Made by a program: the position numbers and the translations under genes. Below are positions 29,701-43,060 of a DNA stretch of 64,000 nucleotides, piece after piece. Location of the stretch: contig NC_087118.1 in the NCBI RefSeq assembly GCF_963855985.1, forward strand, positions 7,688,001 to 7,752,000, given 5' to 3'. How positions within the stretch are numbered: position 1 is the stretch's first letter; each line of letters opens with the position of its first letter. The notes under the pieces were generated by a model. That model had not been told where the DNA came from, made no database searches, and worked only from the letters and a program-made list of their open reading frames with translations. Source of the DNA: Ostrinia nubilalis. Taxonomy: Eukaryota; Arthropoda; Insecta; Lepidoptera; Crambidae.

Positions 29701-32700
29701 TACATTTTTGGACCAAAACTCTCAAAGTATAGCAACACTGGAAATTTTTGTTATCCCAAACGATACTCCTTGACAAACTACGTAATCGCCCCATACAACT
29801 CGACTTTCCCAAACGTTGCCAACTGCCCGAAAAATGCATTTGAAAAATCAGAATTCTGAAACTTTTCACAAAATGGCCGCTCACTCGGTAGCCATCTTGA
29901 TTTTCTGACATTTCGGATTTTTTCCATAATCTGGGTCATATAACCGACTAAACCTCATTTTTGGATTTTTTCTCCCATATATCCTTCTATCCGTCCTTAA
30001 CTTTAAAGACACCCATGTCGAAAAAAATACTTTTCCCCGTAGCTCCCAGTGTTGCCAGGTGATCAAGATGAAAATGGTCAAATGTCATTTGCACGACCCT
30101 TTTGCAGGAGGCGTCATCCAAATTTTTGACCGGAAGTCGTTATTTCTACTTTCGTCATTTTTGGACCAAATCTCCCAAAGCATGGCAACACTGGAGAAAT
30201 TTCTTCACCCAAGCGAAACCTCTTGACAAGACACACAACCGCCTCATACAACTCGACTTTCCAAAGTGTTGCCAACTACTCGAAATATGCATTCCAAAAT
30301 TTCGAAATTTTCAACTTTTCACAAAATGGCCGCCCACGCCGCCGCCATCTTGATTTTCTGACATTTCGGATTTTTCCCAAAATCTGGGTCGTATATCCGA
30401 CCACACCTCATTTTAATTTTTTTTCTGCCATTATTCTTTCTGTCTGTCACTAACTTTAAAGTCACCCATGTCGCAAAAAAAACTTTTCCCCATAACTTTC
30501 AGTGTTGCCAGACTTTTTTCATAAAAATGGTGAAATGTCATTCGGGTCCCCAAACGTCACCAAACTGCATACCAAGTTTTTGGAATTTTTGGAAATTTCC
30601 ATTTTCTACTATCGGGGGCCGTGGTGGAAAATTTTCTTCCAAAATGGTAGTTTTTTCCTATTTATGGCAACACTCGAATAACAGACCAACAATCGCCCGG
30701 AACATTGTACCCTACTCCGGTGTCACCATCTGCCGGAAAATTGCTACCAAAGTTTGGGAATTTTTTGATCGCAACAAAATGGCCGACGGCTCAGCCGCCA
30801 TCTTGTTTTTTGATAATCTGTGAATGTATCTCTTAAGAAGACTATACATGTCACAAATACTCAAAAGAAATTTTCAAAAACAATGGCGCATCTCGGAATG
30901 ACACCTCCCTAAAAACACCCCGAAATCGCATTTTCAATCCAAGATGGCGGCGCGGCCATTTTGTTTTTCTAACTTTTTCTCAATTTTTTCAACACACATT
31001 GGCAACCCCAACAAACCACCAAAAAAGAAAAAATTCAGGATGAAAAACAAAAAAGTTGTTGTCTCAAAAAATGCCGCCATTTTGTTTTTTGGTTCAAAAA
31101 ATCTAGTAAAGCTGGCAGTCGAAAAATCTAGTTTAAAACAAACACCAAAAATTTTACCCATCTCCCCTTTAAATACCCCAAAAATACCCCTGATCAGTCA
31201 GTAAGTCAGCTAGCTTTGGTCGCCCGCTACCCGGGCTACAAAAGCTAGATCTGCGATACTGGCCGCTCCGGGCTTCGCCCTACGCGGCGCTCGGCCTGCG
31301 GCCTCGCATTCGGAGCTCGGCCTTCGGCCTCGCAAGAATTGCACGGGGCGTTTATTGTCTGTCGCGGTGCTCTTGTGCTTTTTTGACGCAACACAAGTTT
31401 AACTGTGGTAACTCTCGGGATTGGAACCATCGCTCGGCCTTCGGCCTCGCCTTTCTGTCTGTCACTGGGCTCTAGTCCTTTTTTGACGCATTAAAAATTA
31501 ATCTATGGCGACTCTCGGGCTTTGAGCTATCGCTCGGCCTTCGGCCTCGCCTTTTTCTACGGTAGCTAAGCCCCCCTGCATACAATTTGTATGGAGAATT
31601 TAGTCCCTTTAGGAAAACGGGTGAACGCTTGGCGGCCATCTTGAATTTCCAAAATTTTGCATTTTTGCCTTAATCTGGACCATTTTCCGCGCCGAACCCC
31701 ATTTTTACTTTTTTTCTAACTTAACCCAATCCCGTAAAACAATTCCTTAAAACCACCCATGTCCCAAAATTTTGAGTTTCCGTAACTCCCAGTGTTGCCA
31801 GGTCATCGAGCTAAAAATGGTCAAATGTCATTAGTTTGACCTATTTGCAGGAGACGTCATCCAAATTTCTGACCGGAAGTCGTTATTTTCATTTTTTACC
31901 TTTTTGGATCAAATCTCTCAAAGTATGGCAACACTGGAAATTTACGTTTTTCCAAGCGATACTCCTTAACAAACTACGTAATCGCTCCATACTACTCGAC
32001 TTTCCCAAATGTTGCCAACTACCCGAGAAACGCATTTGAAAAATCAGAAAACTGAAACTTTTTACAAAATGGCCGCTCACTCGGTCGCCATCTTGATTTT
32101 CTGACATTTCGGATTTTTCCCATAATCTGGGTCGTATAACCGACCAAGCCCCATTTTCAGATTTTCCCTGCCATATCTCCTTCTGTCCGTCCTTAACTTT
32201 AAAGACACCCATGTCGAAAAAAATACTTTTCCCCGTAGCTCCCAGTGTTGCCAGGTCATCGATACGGAAATGGTCAAATGTCATTTGCACGACCCCTTTG
32301 CAGGAGGCGTCATCTAAATTTCTGAGCGGAAGTCGTTATTTCTACTTTCGACATTTTTGGACCAAATCTCCTAAAGTATGGCAACACTGGAGAAATTTCT
32401 TCACCCAAGCGAAACCTCTTGACAAGACACACAACCGCCTCATACAACTCGACTTTCCAAAATGTTGCCATGTACTCGAAAAATGAATCCCAAAAATTCG
32501 AAATTTTCAACTTTTTACAAAATGGCCGCCTGCTCAACCGCCATCTTGATTTTTTGACATTTCGGATTTTTCCCATAATCTGGGTCGTATATCCGACCAA
32601 ACCTCATTTTTATTTTTTTTCTGCCATTATTCTTTCTGTCTGTCACTAACTTTAAAGTCACCCATGTCGCAAAAAAAACTTTTCCCCATAACTTTCAGTG

Positions 32701-35700
32701 TTGCCAGACTTTTTTGATAAAAATGGTGAAATGTCATTCGGGTCCCCAAATGTCACCAGACTGCATACCAAGTTTTTGGAATTTCTGGAAATTTCCATTT
32801 TCTACTATCCGGGGCCATGGTGGAAAATTTTCTTCCAAAATGGTAGTTTTTTCCGATTCATGGCAACACTCGAATAACAGACCAACAATCGCCCGGAACA
32901 TTGTACCCCACTCCGATGTCGCCATCTACCGGAAAATTCGTGTCAAACTTTGGGAATTTTTTGATCGCAACAAAATGGCCGACGGCTCAGCCGCCATCTT
33001 GTTTTTTGATAATCTGTGCATGTGGCTCTAAAGAAGACTATACATGTCACAAACACCCAAAAGAAATTTTCAAAAACAATTGCGCATCTCGGAGTGACAC
33101 CTCCCTAAAAACACCTCGAAATCGCATTTTCAATCCAAGATGGCGGCGCGGCCATTTTGTTTTTCCGTTTTTTTCTCACATTTTTAGCACACCTTGGCAA
33201 CCCCAACCAACCACCAAAAAAGAAAAAATTCAGGACCAAAGACAGAAAAGTTTGTGTTTCAAAAAGTGCCGCCATTTTGTTTTTTGGTTCAAAAAATGTG
33301 GTAAAGCTGTCAGTCAAAAAATCTAGTTAAAAACAAACACTAACAATTTTACCCCTCTCCCCTCTAAATACCCTAAAAATACCCCTGATCAGTCAGTGAG
33401 TGAGTCAGTGGTAATCGAGCTTTATATATTATAGACTAGCTTTGGTCGCCCGCTACGCGGGCTACAAAAGCTAGATCTGCGATGCTGGCCGCTCCGGGCT
33501 TCGCCCTACGCGGCGCTCGGCCTGCGGCCTCGCATTCGGAGCTCGGCCTTCGGCCTCGCAAAAATTACACGGGGCTGGTTTTCGTTTGTCACTGTGCTCT
33601 TGTGCTTTTTTGACGCAACACAAGTAAATCTATGGCGACTGTCGGGATTTGAACCATCGCTCGGCCTTCGGCCTCGCCTTTCTGTCTGTCACTGGGCTCT
33701 AGTCCTTTTTTGACGCATTAAAAATAAATCTATGGCGACTCACAGGCTTTAAACTATCGCTCGGCCTTCGGCCTCGCCTTTTTCTACGTTAGCTAAGCCC
33801 CCCTGCATACAATTTGTATGGAGAATTTAGTTCCTTTAGGAAAACGGGTGAACGCTTGGCGGCCATCTTGGATTTCCAAAATGTTGCATTTTTGCCTTAA
33901 TCTGGACCATTTTCCGCGCCGAACCCCATTTTTACTTTTTTTCTAACTTCACCCAATCCCGAATTCATTTGTTTCTACAATTCCTTATTCCTCCGTTGTC
34001 CCAAAACTTTGAGTGCCAGGTGATCGAGTTGAAAATGGTCAAATGTCATTAGTTTGACCTATTTGCAGGAGGCGTCATCCAAATTTCTGACCGGAAGTCG
34101 TTATTTCTACTTTCGACATTTTTGGACCAAATCTCCCAAAGCATGGCAACACTGGAAATTTTTGGTTTTCCAATCGATACTCCTTGACAAACTACGTAAT
34201 CGTCCCATACAACCTGACTTTCCCGAATGTTGCCAACTACCCGAAAAACGCATTTGAAAAATCGAAAATCTGAAACTTTTTACAAAATGGCCGCCCACGC
34301 CTCCGCCATCTTGATTTTCTGACATTTCGGATTTTTCCCATAGTCTGGGTCGTATAACCGACCAAACCCCATTTTTAGATTTTCCCTGCCATATCTCCTT
34401 CTATCCGTCCTTAACTTTAAAGACACCCATGTCGAAAAAAATACTTTTCCCCGTAGCTCCCAGTGTTGCCAGGTGATCGAGACGAAAATGGTCAAATGTC
34501 ATTTGCACGACCCTTTTGCAGGAGGCGTCATCCAAATTTTTGACCGGAAGTCGTTATTTCTACTTTCGACATTTTTGGACCAAATCTCCTAAGGTATGGC
34601 AACACTGGAGAAATTTCTTCACCCAAGCGAAACCTCTCGACAGGACACACAACCGCCTTATACAACTCGACTTTCCAAAGTGTTGCCAACTACTCGAAAA
34701 ATGAATTCCAAAAATTCTAAATTTTCAACTTTTTACAAAATGGCCGTCCACGCCGCCGCCATCTTGATTTTCTGACATTTCGGATTTTTCCCATAATCTG
34801 GGTCGTATATGCGACCAAACGTCATTTTTATTTTTTTTCTGCCATAATTCTTTCTGTCTGTCACTAACTTTAAAGACACCCATGTCGCAAAAAAAACTTT
34901 TCCCCATAACTTTCAGTGTTGCCAGACTTTTTTCATAAAAATGGTGAAATGTCATTCGGGTCCCCAAACGTCACCAAACTGCATACCAAGTTTTTGGAAT
35001 TTTTGGAAATTTCCATTTTCTACTATCCGGGGCCGTGGTGGAAAATTTTCTTCCAAAATGGTAGTTTTTTCCGATTCATGGCAACACTCGAATAACAGAC
35101 CAACAATCGCCCGGAACATTGTACCTCACTCCGGTGTCGTCATCTACCGGAAAATTCGTGTCAAAGTTTGGGAATTTTTTGATCGCAACAAAATGGCCGA
35201 CGGCTCAGCCGCCATCTTGTTTTTTGATAATCTGTGAATGTGGCTCTCAAGAAGACTATACATGTCACAAATATTCAAAAGAAATTTTCAAAAACAATTG
35301 CGCATCTCGGAGTGACACCTCCCTAAAAACACCCCGAAATCGCATTTTCAATCCAAGATGGCGGCGCGGCCATTTTGTTTTTCCAATTTTTTCTCTAAAT
35401 TTTTAACACATCTTGGCAACCCCAACAAATCACCAAAAAAGAAAAAATTCAGGACCAAAGACACAAAAGTTGGTGTCTCAAAAAATGCCGCCAGGCTTCG
35501 GCCTCGCCTTTTTCTACGTTAGCTAAGCCCCCCTGCATACAATTTGTATGGAGAATTTAGTTCCTTTAGGAAAACGGGTGAACGCTTGGCGGCCATCTTG
35601 GATTTCCAAAATTTTGCATTTTTGCCTTAATCTGGACCATTTTCCGCGCCGAACCCCATTTTTACTTTTTTTCTATCCTCACCCAGTCCCGAGGAGCAAC

Positions 35701-37735
35701 GCCTTAAAAACACCCATGTCACAAAATTTTGTGTTCCCGTAATTCCCAGTGTTGCCAGGTGATCGAGATGAAAATGGTCAAATGTCATTAGTTTGACCTA
35801 TTTGCAGGAGGAGTCATCCAAATTTTTGACCGAAAGTCGTTATTTCAATTTTTTTCATTTTTGGATCAAAACTCTCAAAGTATGGCAACACTGGAAATTT
35901 TAGTTTTCCCAAACGATACTCCTTGACAAACTACGTAATCGCCCCATACAACTCGACTTTCCCAAATGTTGCCAACTGCCCGAAAAATGCATTTGAAAAA
36001 TCAGAAATCTGAAACTTTTTACAAAATGGCCGCTCACTCGGTCGCCATCTTGATTTTCCGAGATTTCGGATTTTTCCCATAATCTGGGTCGTATAACCGA
36101 CTAAACCCTATTTTCAGATTTTTTCTGCCATATCTCCTTCTGTCCGTCCTTAACTTTAAAGACACCCATGTCGAAAAAAATACTTTTCCCCGTAGCTCCC
36201 AGTGTTGCCAGGTGATCGAGATGAAAATGGTCAAATGTCATTTGCACGACCCCTTTGCAGGAGGCGCCATCCAAATTTTTGACCGGAAGTCGTTATTTCT
36301 ACTTTCGACATTTTTGGACCAAATCTCCTAAGGTATGGCAACACTGGAGAAATTTCTTCACCCAAGCAAAACCTCTCAACAAGACACACAACCGCCTCAT
36401 ACAACTCGACTTTCCAAAGTGTTGCCAACTACTCGAAAAATGAATTCCAAAATTTCGAAATTTTCAACTTTTTACAAAATGGCCGCTCACGCCGCCGCCA
36501 TCTTGATTTTTTGACATTTCGGATTTTTCCCATAATCTGGGTCGTATATACGACCAAACGTCATTTTTATTTTTTTTCTGCCATAATTCTTTCTGTCTGT
36601 CACTAACTTTAAAGACACCCATGTCGCAAAAAAAACTTTTCCCCATAACTTTCAGTGTTGCCAGACTTTTTTCATAAAATTGGTGAAATGTCATTTGGGT
36701 ATCCAAACGTCACCAAACTGCATACCAAGTTTTTGGAATTTTTGGAAATTTCCATTTTCTACTATCGGGGGCCGTGGTGGAAAATTTTCTTCCAAAATGG
36801 TAGTTTTTTTCTATTTATGGCAACACTCGAATAACAGACCAACAATCGCCCGGAACATTGTACCCTACTCCGGTGTCGCCATCTGCCGGAAAATTGCTAC
36901 CAAAGTTTGGGAATTTTTTGATCGCAACAAAATGGCCGACGGCTCAGCCGCCATCTTGTTTTTTGATAATCTGTGAATGGGGCTCTGAAGTAGACTATAC
37001 ATGTCACAAGAACTCAAAAGAAATTTTAAAAAACAATTGCGCATCTCGGAATGTCACCTCCCTAAAAACACCCCGAAATCGCATTTTCAATCCAAGATGG
37101 CGGCGCGGCCATTTTGTTTTTCCGTTTTTTTCCCACATTTTTTAACACACCTTGGCAACCCCAACAAACGACCAAAAAAGAAAAAATTCAGGACGAAAGA
37201 CAGAAAAGTTTGTGTTTCAAAAAGTGCCGCCATTTTGTTTTTTGGTTCAAAAAATGTGGTAAAGCTGGCAGTCAAAAAATCTAGTTAAAAACAAACACTA
37301 ACAATTTTACCCCTCTCCCCTCTAAATACCCTAAAAATACCCCTGATCAGTCAGTCAGTCAGTGAGTGGTAATCGAGCTTTATATAATATAGATAGATAG
37401 ATAGATAGACTAGCTTTGGTCGCCCGCTACGCGGGCTACAAAAGCTAGATCTGCGATGCTGGCCGCTCCGGGCTTCGCCCTACGCGGCGCTCGGCCTGCG
37501 GCCTCGCATTCGGAGCTCGGCCTTCGGCCTCGCAAAAATTACAGGGGGCGTTCTCGTTTGTCACGGTGCTCTTGTGCTTTTTTGACGCAACACAAGTAAA
37601 TCTATGGCGACTGTCGGGATTTGAACTATGGCTCGGCCTTCGGCCTCGCCTTTCTGTCTGTCACTGGACTCTAGTCCTTTTTTGACGCATTAAAATTTAA
37701 TGTATGGCGACTCTTGGGCTTTAAACTATCGACAT
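26771..37735 (+). repeat. Tandem array of ~2.2-kb units (five near-complete plus part)
   Basis: Units start with ctagctttggtcgcccgc at 26771, 29014, 31210, 33436 and 37410; a fifth unit lacking its first ~330 bp begins at a junction near 35494. Each starts with a strong hairpin (CTAGCTTT..GCCCGC-TAC-GCGGGC..AAAAGCTAG) and copies of GCTCGGCCTTCGGCCTCGC. It ends with GTGA/GTCA runs and, before some units, (GATA)n. Short frames recur from unit to unit only because units are alike. The array replaces the end of Polinton A. It could be a tandemly amplified non-autonomous element or a satellite. Confidence 0.9.
27316..28680 (+). repeat. ~452-bp sub-repeats within array unit 1
   Basis: Three diverged direct copies start near 27316, 27768 and 28221, marked by ccatgtc, then cagtgttgccag, aaatggt.aaatgtcat and tggcaacactgga. 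The first two are close, the third more distant. The same internal structure is in every unit, so the array has two levels of tandem repetition. Confidence 0.8.
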
Positions 37736-39324
37736 TATGCATAGAAGGCAATAAATTATGCAAGATTTCAGTTGTCGTACATATTTCTTGATTCAATTAG
37801 CTTATCTACCTTAGTTGTTTGTTGGCTATATTACGGAAGTAGGTACCTATGAGATTATCCTAACAAATTATTTTATAATAATCAACTATATTGTAAAACT
37901 TATGCATTCATAATAGTAAAAGTAATAGCTAGTGTACTTGTTTATTAATTTTATTGTCATTAAGAATGAATGTAGTCTATCATGATGTGCTGAAATTACA
38001 GAATGCTTTAGGAATAATACCGACAGGAGGCGCATCGTAGAGCTATCACCATTGATTACTATTTAACAATGCGCCACCTATCGATTTTATTTCCAAGCAT
38101 TCTCTAGTTACCGTTGTTAATGGAGTGCCATGTTACATGAAAGTTTGTGTGCAGTTTAGTTTAGTCATATTATTAAAATTTAATCATCTTATGTATGTAC
38201 CTAAATGAAAGTTGTTTAGGAAACAGATATCAAAGATATTTAAGTCTGTGTGCGAGATAGTTAAGCCTGTGTTAGATATTTAAATCTGTGTGCGAGATAG
38301 TTAAGCCTGTGTGTGAGATATTTAAGCCTGTGTGTTATTATAACTCAACCTACATTGTGCTTATTAATTAATTAATGAAGAAAAAACAAAAAATTGGTTT
38401 AAATAGTATATTTATAATGATTAAACAATTATTCTACAACTTTTGAAAGCATACATTTGACTGTAATATTACTATGTTTTTGTAAAGGAGCAATCTACTT
38501 TCGTAATTGATCTATCATTTAGTACATTAAATAAAAAGACATAAGTTTATAAGTGAAAAAGTGCTACATGTAGCGTCAGTGCTGACAGTCGGATTTAAAA
38601 ATCTAAGTTATCTAGAATAACTGGATCAAGCTGCTATTTTAATATAAGCGAAAAATATTAAATTCCAATGATAGTGAAATTCGAGTAGTTTTACTTAGCT
38701 AAGACATGTTTAATTCCAAAATATTATGTAATCATAATAATCATCATTTCAAGTGCAATATTTATTTGAATGCAAATTGACATTGGATAAATGATTATGT
38801 TACATTTTCCTATACAAATGAAAATATAAAAAAGAATCTGGATCAGAGATGGAATTGTGTAAAGCAATCGTAATCATTTGACAGTTCATAACGTAGGTAC
38901 GATAAAATCAGTTAAAGCGTTTGACAGAATAATCGTACGTTATGTTACGTACGTTAACTGTCAAATGATAACGATTGCTTTACACAATTCCACCTCAGTT
39001 TTAAAAAAAAACTTGTGGGCTGATTTCTCAATCTTCGTATAACTTTTAACTGAAGAATAGTATATGTCAAAATGTTTATTCTTCAGCAGATATTCAACGA
39101 TTAAAAAATCAGTCCTAAGTCACCTACATATCCGAGTAGCTGGCATTTTATGTTCACTAAATTAATATTAGAAAATGAAAAATAAAGAAGAAAAAACAAA
39201 AGAGCCATGATGAGGTTCAGCATAAGCCGCTACAAGTATTGGGTTATGGTATTATTACTGATCAGTAAACAATATTAATTTGAATAAAAGTGCATAACTA
39301 CTATGTTTTAATCTGTAAATATCT
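37736..39324. other. Non-coding region with minisatellite and fold-back element
   Basis: No gene recognised. A minisatellite at 38236-38333 has five diverged ~20-bp units (taagcctgtgtgngagatatt). A fold-back element lies at 38850-38992. The remainder is AT-rich. Confidence 0.5.
38850..38992. mobile_element. 143-bp fold-back MITE
   Basis: Arms TGGAATTGTGTAAAGCAATC and GATTGCTTTACACAATTCCA are exact inverted copies at the ends and continue inward imperfectly (ATTTGACAGTT, ACGTA). Non-coding and typical of a short hairpin transposon. Confidence 0.8.
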
Positions 39325-39472
39325 CTAATTGTTATTTTCTTGCTTCCTCTGTAGAACGTCAAGCATCTTCAAATCAGTGTTCATCGATAGTTGACTGCTG
39401 TCGTCAATCCAATACCGGAACTTCAACTGAGATTTCAAGTCCAATGTCGATAATTCCATGATACTGATGAAC
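39325..39472 (-). CDS. Possible terminal exon of a host gene
   Basis: An exon-like stretch preceded by tttatttccag and reading in phase 2: ELSTLDLKSQLKFRYWIDD, then a C-terminal KMLDVLQRKQE and a stop at 39325. Codon content looks coding, unlike its surroundings. A donor-like TTATgtaagt at 40657 (minus strand) would join in the right phase, but that upstream segment has a stop a few codons back. I do not recognise the protein. It may belong to the gene whose first exons are near 58.5 kb, though that phase would not join directly. Confidence 0.4.
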
Positions 39473-39904
39473 CTGGAAATAAAAAGACAGTTGTAATTAT
39501 TTCGTTTTAATGATTTCATTCTCTTATATTTTATTCGCAAAAAAGGTAATTAAGAAATGACAACATAGAGGTGAGTGGATGCGTAGTAGTATTATCACAT
39601 AATACCTAATTATTAGTTAAAGTGGCATCTAAATAAAATGTGGCAAGCATTTATTGTGTGACATTTGCGTTTAAAATAAGATTTCAAATTAAGTATAAAT
39701 ATCTTTAAATAAATAAATATCTTTGGACAATCTCACACAGCGCCATCTAGCCCCAAAGTAAGCAATTAATATGCTTGTGTTATGGGTATGAAATTATGCA
39801 TAGATTTCATTTTATAAGAATAATATTGAACATGTCTCGGAAATGGATTTGCAATAATATACAATAGGGATGATGACTGGGTAATGAAATCAAAATTATA
39901 TTTA

Positions 39905-40130
39905 GTCCGTCAGACAGATAGAAAATATTAGACTCGTATTTTTTTTTCTATAATCGAATATACAGTATTAAATTGAGTTGAAATGTCGCGTGACGTCACT
40001 TTTGAGTAAAAATTCTACTCAAGCGTGACGTATCGCGCCATTTCAACTCGATGTAGCACTGTTATTATTTAATTATAAAAGAAAATAAAAAATATGAGTC
40101 TAATGTTTTCTAATTATCTGTCTGACGGAC
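39905..40130. mobile_element. 226-bp fold-back element
   Basis: Ends GTCCGTCAGACAGATA and TATCTGTCTGACGGAC-type sequence are inverted. Pairing resumes in the centre around gtgacgtcacttttgagta and tactcaagcgtgacgt. It could form one long imperfect hairpin. Non-coding. Confidence 0.75.
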
Positions 40131-40965
40131 AAATAATTGAAATTTTGTCATCTAGCCTATTACTTATTTCATATTTCTTGGTCGTTTAACGTAATAATGT
40201 TAGGTAGGTACACTTACTTGTCGTGTCGTGAACTACTATTTGCGTTTTGCGTTTATGTTTTGCCTTCTTTTCTTTTTTCATTCTTAGCCTTCTTGCTTCG
40301 TAGAGTAATATTTTACGCATTGAGACAGTAATTTCTTCTTCGCCAAGAAAATATGATATCGCCATATCACTCCTCCTTCCTTGTGAGATGTGATCAATTC
40401 TATTCTATTCATGGCGTTTTACCTGTTGGTAAAATTTTGTTAAAAGTATTTTTTATAAAAAAAAAGCCTTTAAACAAAGGTAGTAGGCGCGCGTGAACAC
40501 CTGCCAGTAGAGAGGTTATATGACCTAACGACAGTTGGTGAAAAGAAAAAAAAACACTGGCTGAGTACTCCAAAGATATGTCCAAACTTAATGTTTATGG
40601 TATATTAACACTTACTATTGATTATTGCGATTGAGTTGTAAAATTGTTTTACTTACATAATCAGAAAAAGGTCGTGTGGTGCATTGTCAGACTCCGGTTC
40701 AGTTCAGTATGAAGTAGCGAAACGTAGGTAGCTAAGTATTATATTACATTTTAATTTTTATTATTTCTTCTAGTCTATACCTGAAATAGATGGCATATTA
40801 ATATTATTAATAGTGAAATGTAATAAGACAATTATAATTGTATAATTTATATAAATATAAATCTGAAGATTGAAGTTGCGTTTACCTTAATTAGTAGTTA
40901 GTTCTTTTTATGTTTATGAATTCTTCAAATTTGCATTATTTTGTCAGGGCTGCGTTATTAATGCT

Positions 40966-41062
40966 TCATCTTGAGGAACTTGACTTGCGAGTAGATGTGG
41001 TGAGCACCATCGTAGCAATTTTAACTTTTGCATCACTCAAGTTTCTCTTTTGGCTTCTATAC
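40966..41062 (-). CDS. Weak candidate terminal exon
   Basis: An acceptor-like attatttcag is followed by 32 open codons in phase 2 (YRSQKRNLSDAKVKIATMVL ...) ending in TGA at 40966. The acceptor context gtctatacctgaaat occurs again near 40780, so this may be repeat-derived instead. Low support. Confidence 0.22.
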
Positions 41063-41099
41063 CTGAAATAATTAATATAAAATATGTAGTACAGATTAA

Positions 41100-41295
41100 A
41101 ATACTAATACATATTAGAAATGCGAAAATTTGGATGTCTGTTATTTTTTCACGCAAAAACTACTGAACGGATTTTGACGAAACTTTACAGTATTATTGTT
41201 TATAACCCAGAATAACACATAGGCTATAATTTATGACGATCTGTGACAAACAAAATTTCACGCCGGTGAAGCCGTGGACAAAAGCTAGTCTTTTT
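41100..41295 (+). mobile_element. SINE/LINE 3'-tail remnant
   Basis: The run from ctactgaacggattttgacg through cataggctataatttatgac to gccgtggacaaaagctagt has the form of a very widespread lepidopteran retroposon tail. Confidence 0.55.
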
Positions 41296-41761
41296 ATAAA
41301 TTAAATAATAATTTTATTAATATTTTTAATACTTACTCTTAGTATCTTTTGAGTGTACGAGTGACAGTCATCTTGATGTCTAATTGAGTATCTTATTCAG
41401 ATAAGATATAAACAGTGATATTACTAATAAATCGTTTGTCATCTGTAATATAAAACATATTAAAATTAGATTTATATTTGGCTATGCATTGTTAGAGTTT
41501 ACATCGATGTATAATTAGAGACACATCAAAGCATTGCACGGCTCATCTGTGTTTTGTGTGAATGAGATGTTTCCACATTTATAAACAAGTTAGCTGCCAC
41601 ACACTGCCAGCCTGGTTAGTCCATCTGCAAGCTCTATAACATGACATACAATGTTAATAAAAGACAGCCATAAATATTAGTTAAAGCCAGAGCCTCGTCA
41701 GTAAGACAGCAGGGAGCACCGCAGCGGAGCGTCTCACTCTCGCGGTGAGCCACGCCGCTGC

Positions 41762-41783
41762 CGCCAACAGCCGGCTGTTGGCG
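41762..41783. repeat. Perfect 22-bp GC-rich palindrome
   Basis: CGCCAACAGCC followed by its exact reverse complement, within a short GC-rich island (41700-41800) that contrasts with the AT-rich surroundings. The meaning is unknown; probably part of a repeat. Confidence 0.6.
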
Positions 41784-42419
41784 CGAGCAGGTGAGGTTGG
41801 CACATGGGATAGTACCATAACATTAATTTGATCTTATAATTAATTAAAGGCAAGCCAATGGTTAGTAAGATTAGTTTTGTTATGCACTCTCCCTTCTACT
41901 CCCCATCTACCTACATGAAATGTATAACATTAAAAACTGATTTTAATCATTCGCGTCCCACCCATTATAACTAAACGTCAAGCAGTGAGTACATAAACTC
42001 ATTCATAAATATCGCGTCAAGACATACCTAGACACATACCTAGACACATAGAAAGACACGGGTCTTTCTATTTTAAATAAAAACCATTTCATGTAGTTAG
42101 ATCGCCCTACTGGGCGAATTCGATCTTCTAGCTACAATTAGTTAGCAAATAAATAATATGAATATGAATGAATTCTAAGCCCAAGCAGCGCAAGCATTTT
42201 AAAGCAGCAAGCAATTGCAAAGCAGCTACTGAAATGAATCCAAAATTTGATAGATTTGCCCGGGTAAGCCGATATTGTATATGATGAGTGTTTACGTGTG
42301 CAGTAATGTAAGAGAAGATGGGAAAGCAAAGTGAAATGGAATATGAAAAATATCACCCCATTACTGTAAGAGTGGTATATCGGAATATAACGTAATCACT
42401 TTGGAATCACCATGACATT

Positions 42420-43060
42420 AGCGCCTGATTCGGAACAGGAGCCTCCTCAGCCAACCAAACGAAGGAAGAGAGAATGATACCGCTGACTGAACGAACTGAT
42501 TGACAGGGGAAGACTGTTAGGACGACACCCCCAGCCTGCAGGGGACGTCACTGATCCACGTGGGTGACACAGGCAGACGCCTCAGAGAGGGTGACGCCAT
42601 CGAAGCGAAGAGTGTGAAGGCGACAGCCAACACAGCACGAGCATAAAGTTGAAGAGGTCGAGCGGAGGGAAGATGCAGGGTTAACGAATCAGGGCAGAGA
42701 AAATAACCGGTCGATAATGTCCCGGGTGTCAATCAAACACCTCAGCGTCGACGGAATATCAGGGTGTCCAAGTACAAGTACGAGTATGTCAATATAACAA
42801 ACAACACGTGGTTCAGAAAGCAATGAGCAATGGATGTGTTCAAATGAAGTTGGTTAATGCCGTCATAAGCGAAACTGAACGAAATTGTTCTCACCAGCAT
42901 AATAAGGATCGTCGTATAATTGTCATTTTGTAAAATTAATAATGTAACTGTCGCCTTTTTTCGCATTTCTTAAATAAACATTGCAAATACATCATAGGTC
43001 TCACTAAAAAACAGGTACTTTTAAAGGTATATAAAGTGCTATAAACGGTTACAAAAACAA
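42420..43060 (-). repeat. Dispersed repeat, copy 1
   Basis: On the minus strand this matches 48481-49240: blocks such as cactttatata, gcgaaaaaa, ttacaaaatgacaattatacg, catactcgtacttgtac and a GC-richer end are shared in order. No full coding frame is common to both. Class unknown. Confidence 0.65.

Noticed and set aside
28283..36976. A 98-codon frame recurring in every array unit (28283, 30527, 32714, 34941, 36680)
   Set aside because: It recurs because the units are alike; opposite-strand frames recur equally, changes are not biased to silent sites by eye, and no motif is visible.
26771..37735. CRISPR-like array
   Set aside because: Units are ~2.2 kb with no short repeat/unique spacer pattern, and this is a eukaryotic genome.
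40657..41400. Further splice-donor and acceptor-like sites joined into a multi-exon gene
   Set aside because: Reading phases did not join without in-frame stops, and one acceptor-like sequence is repeated nearby.
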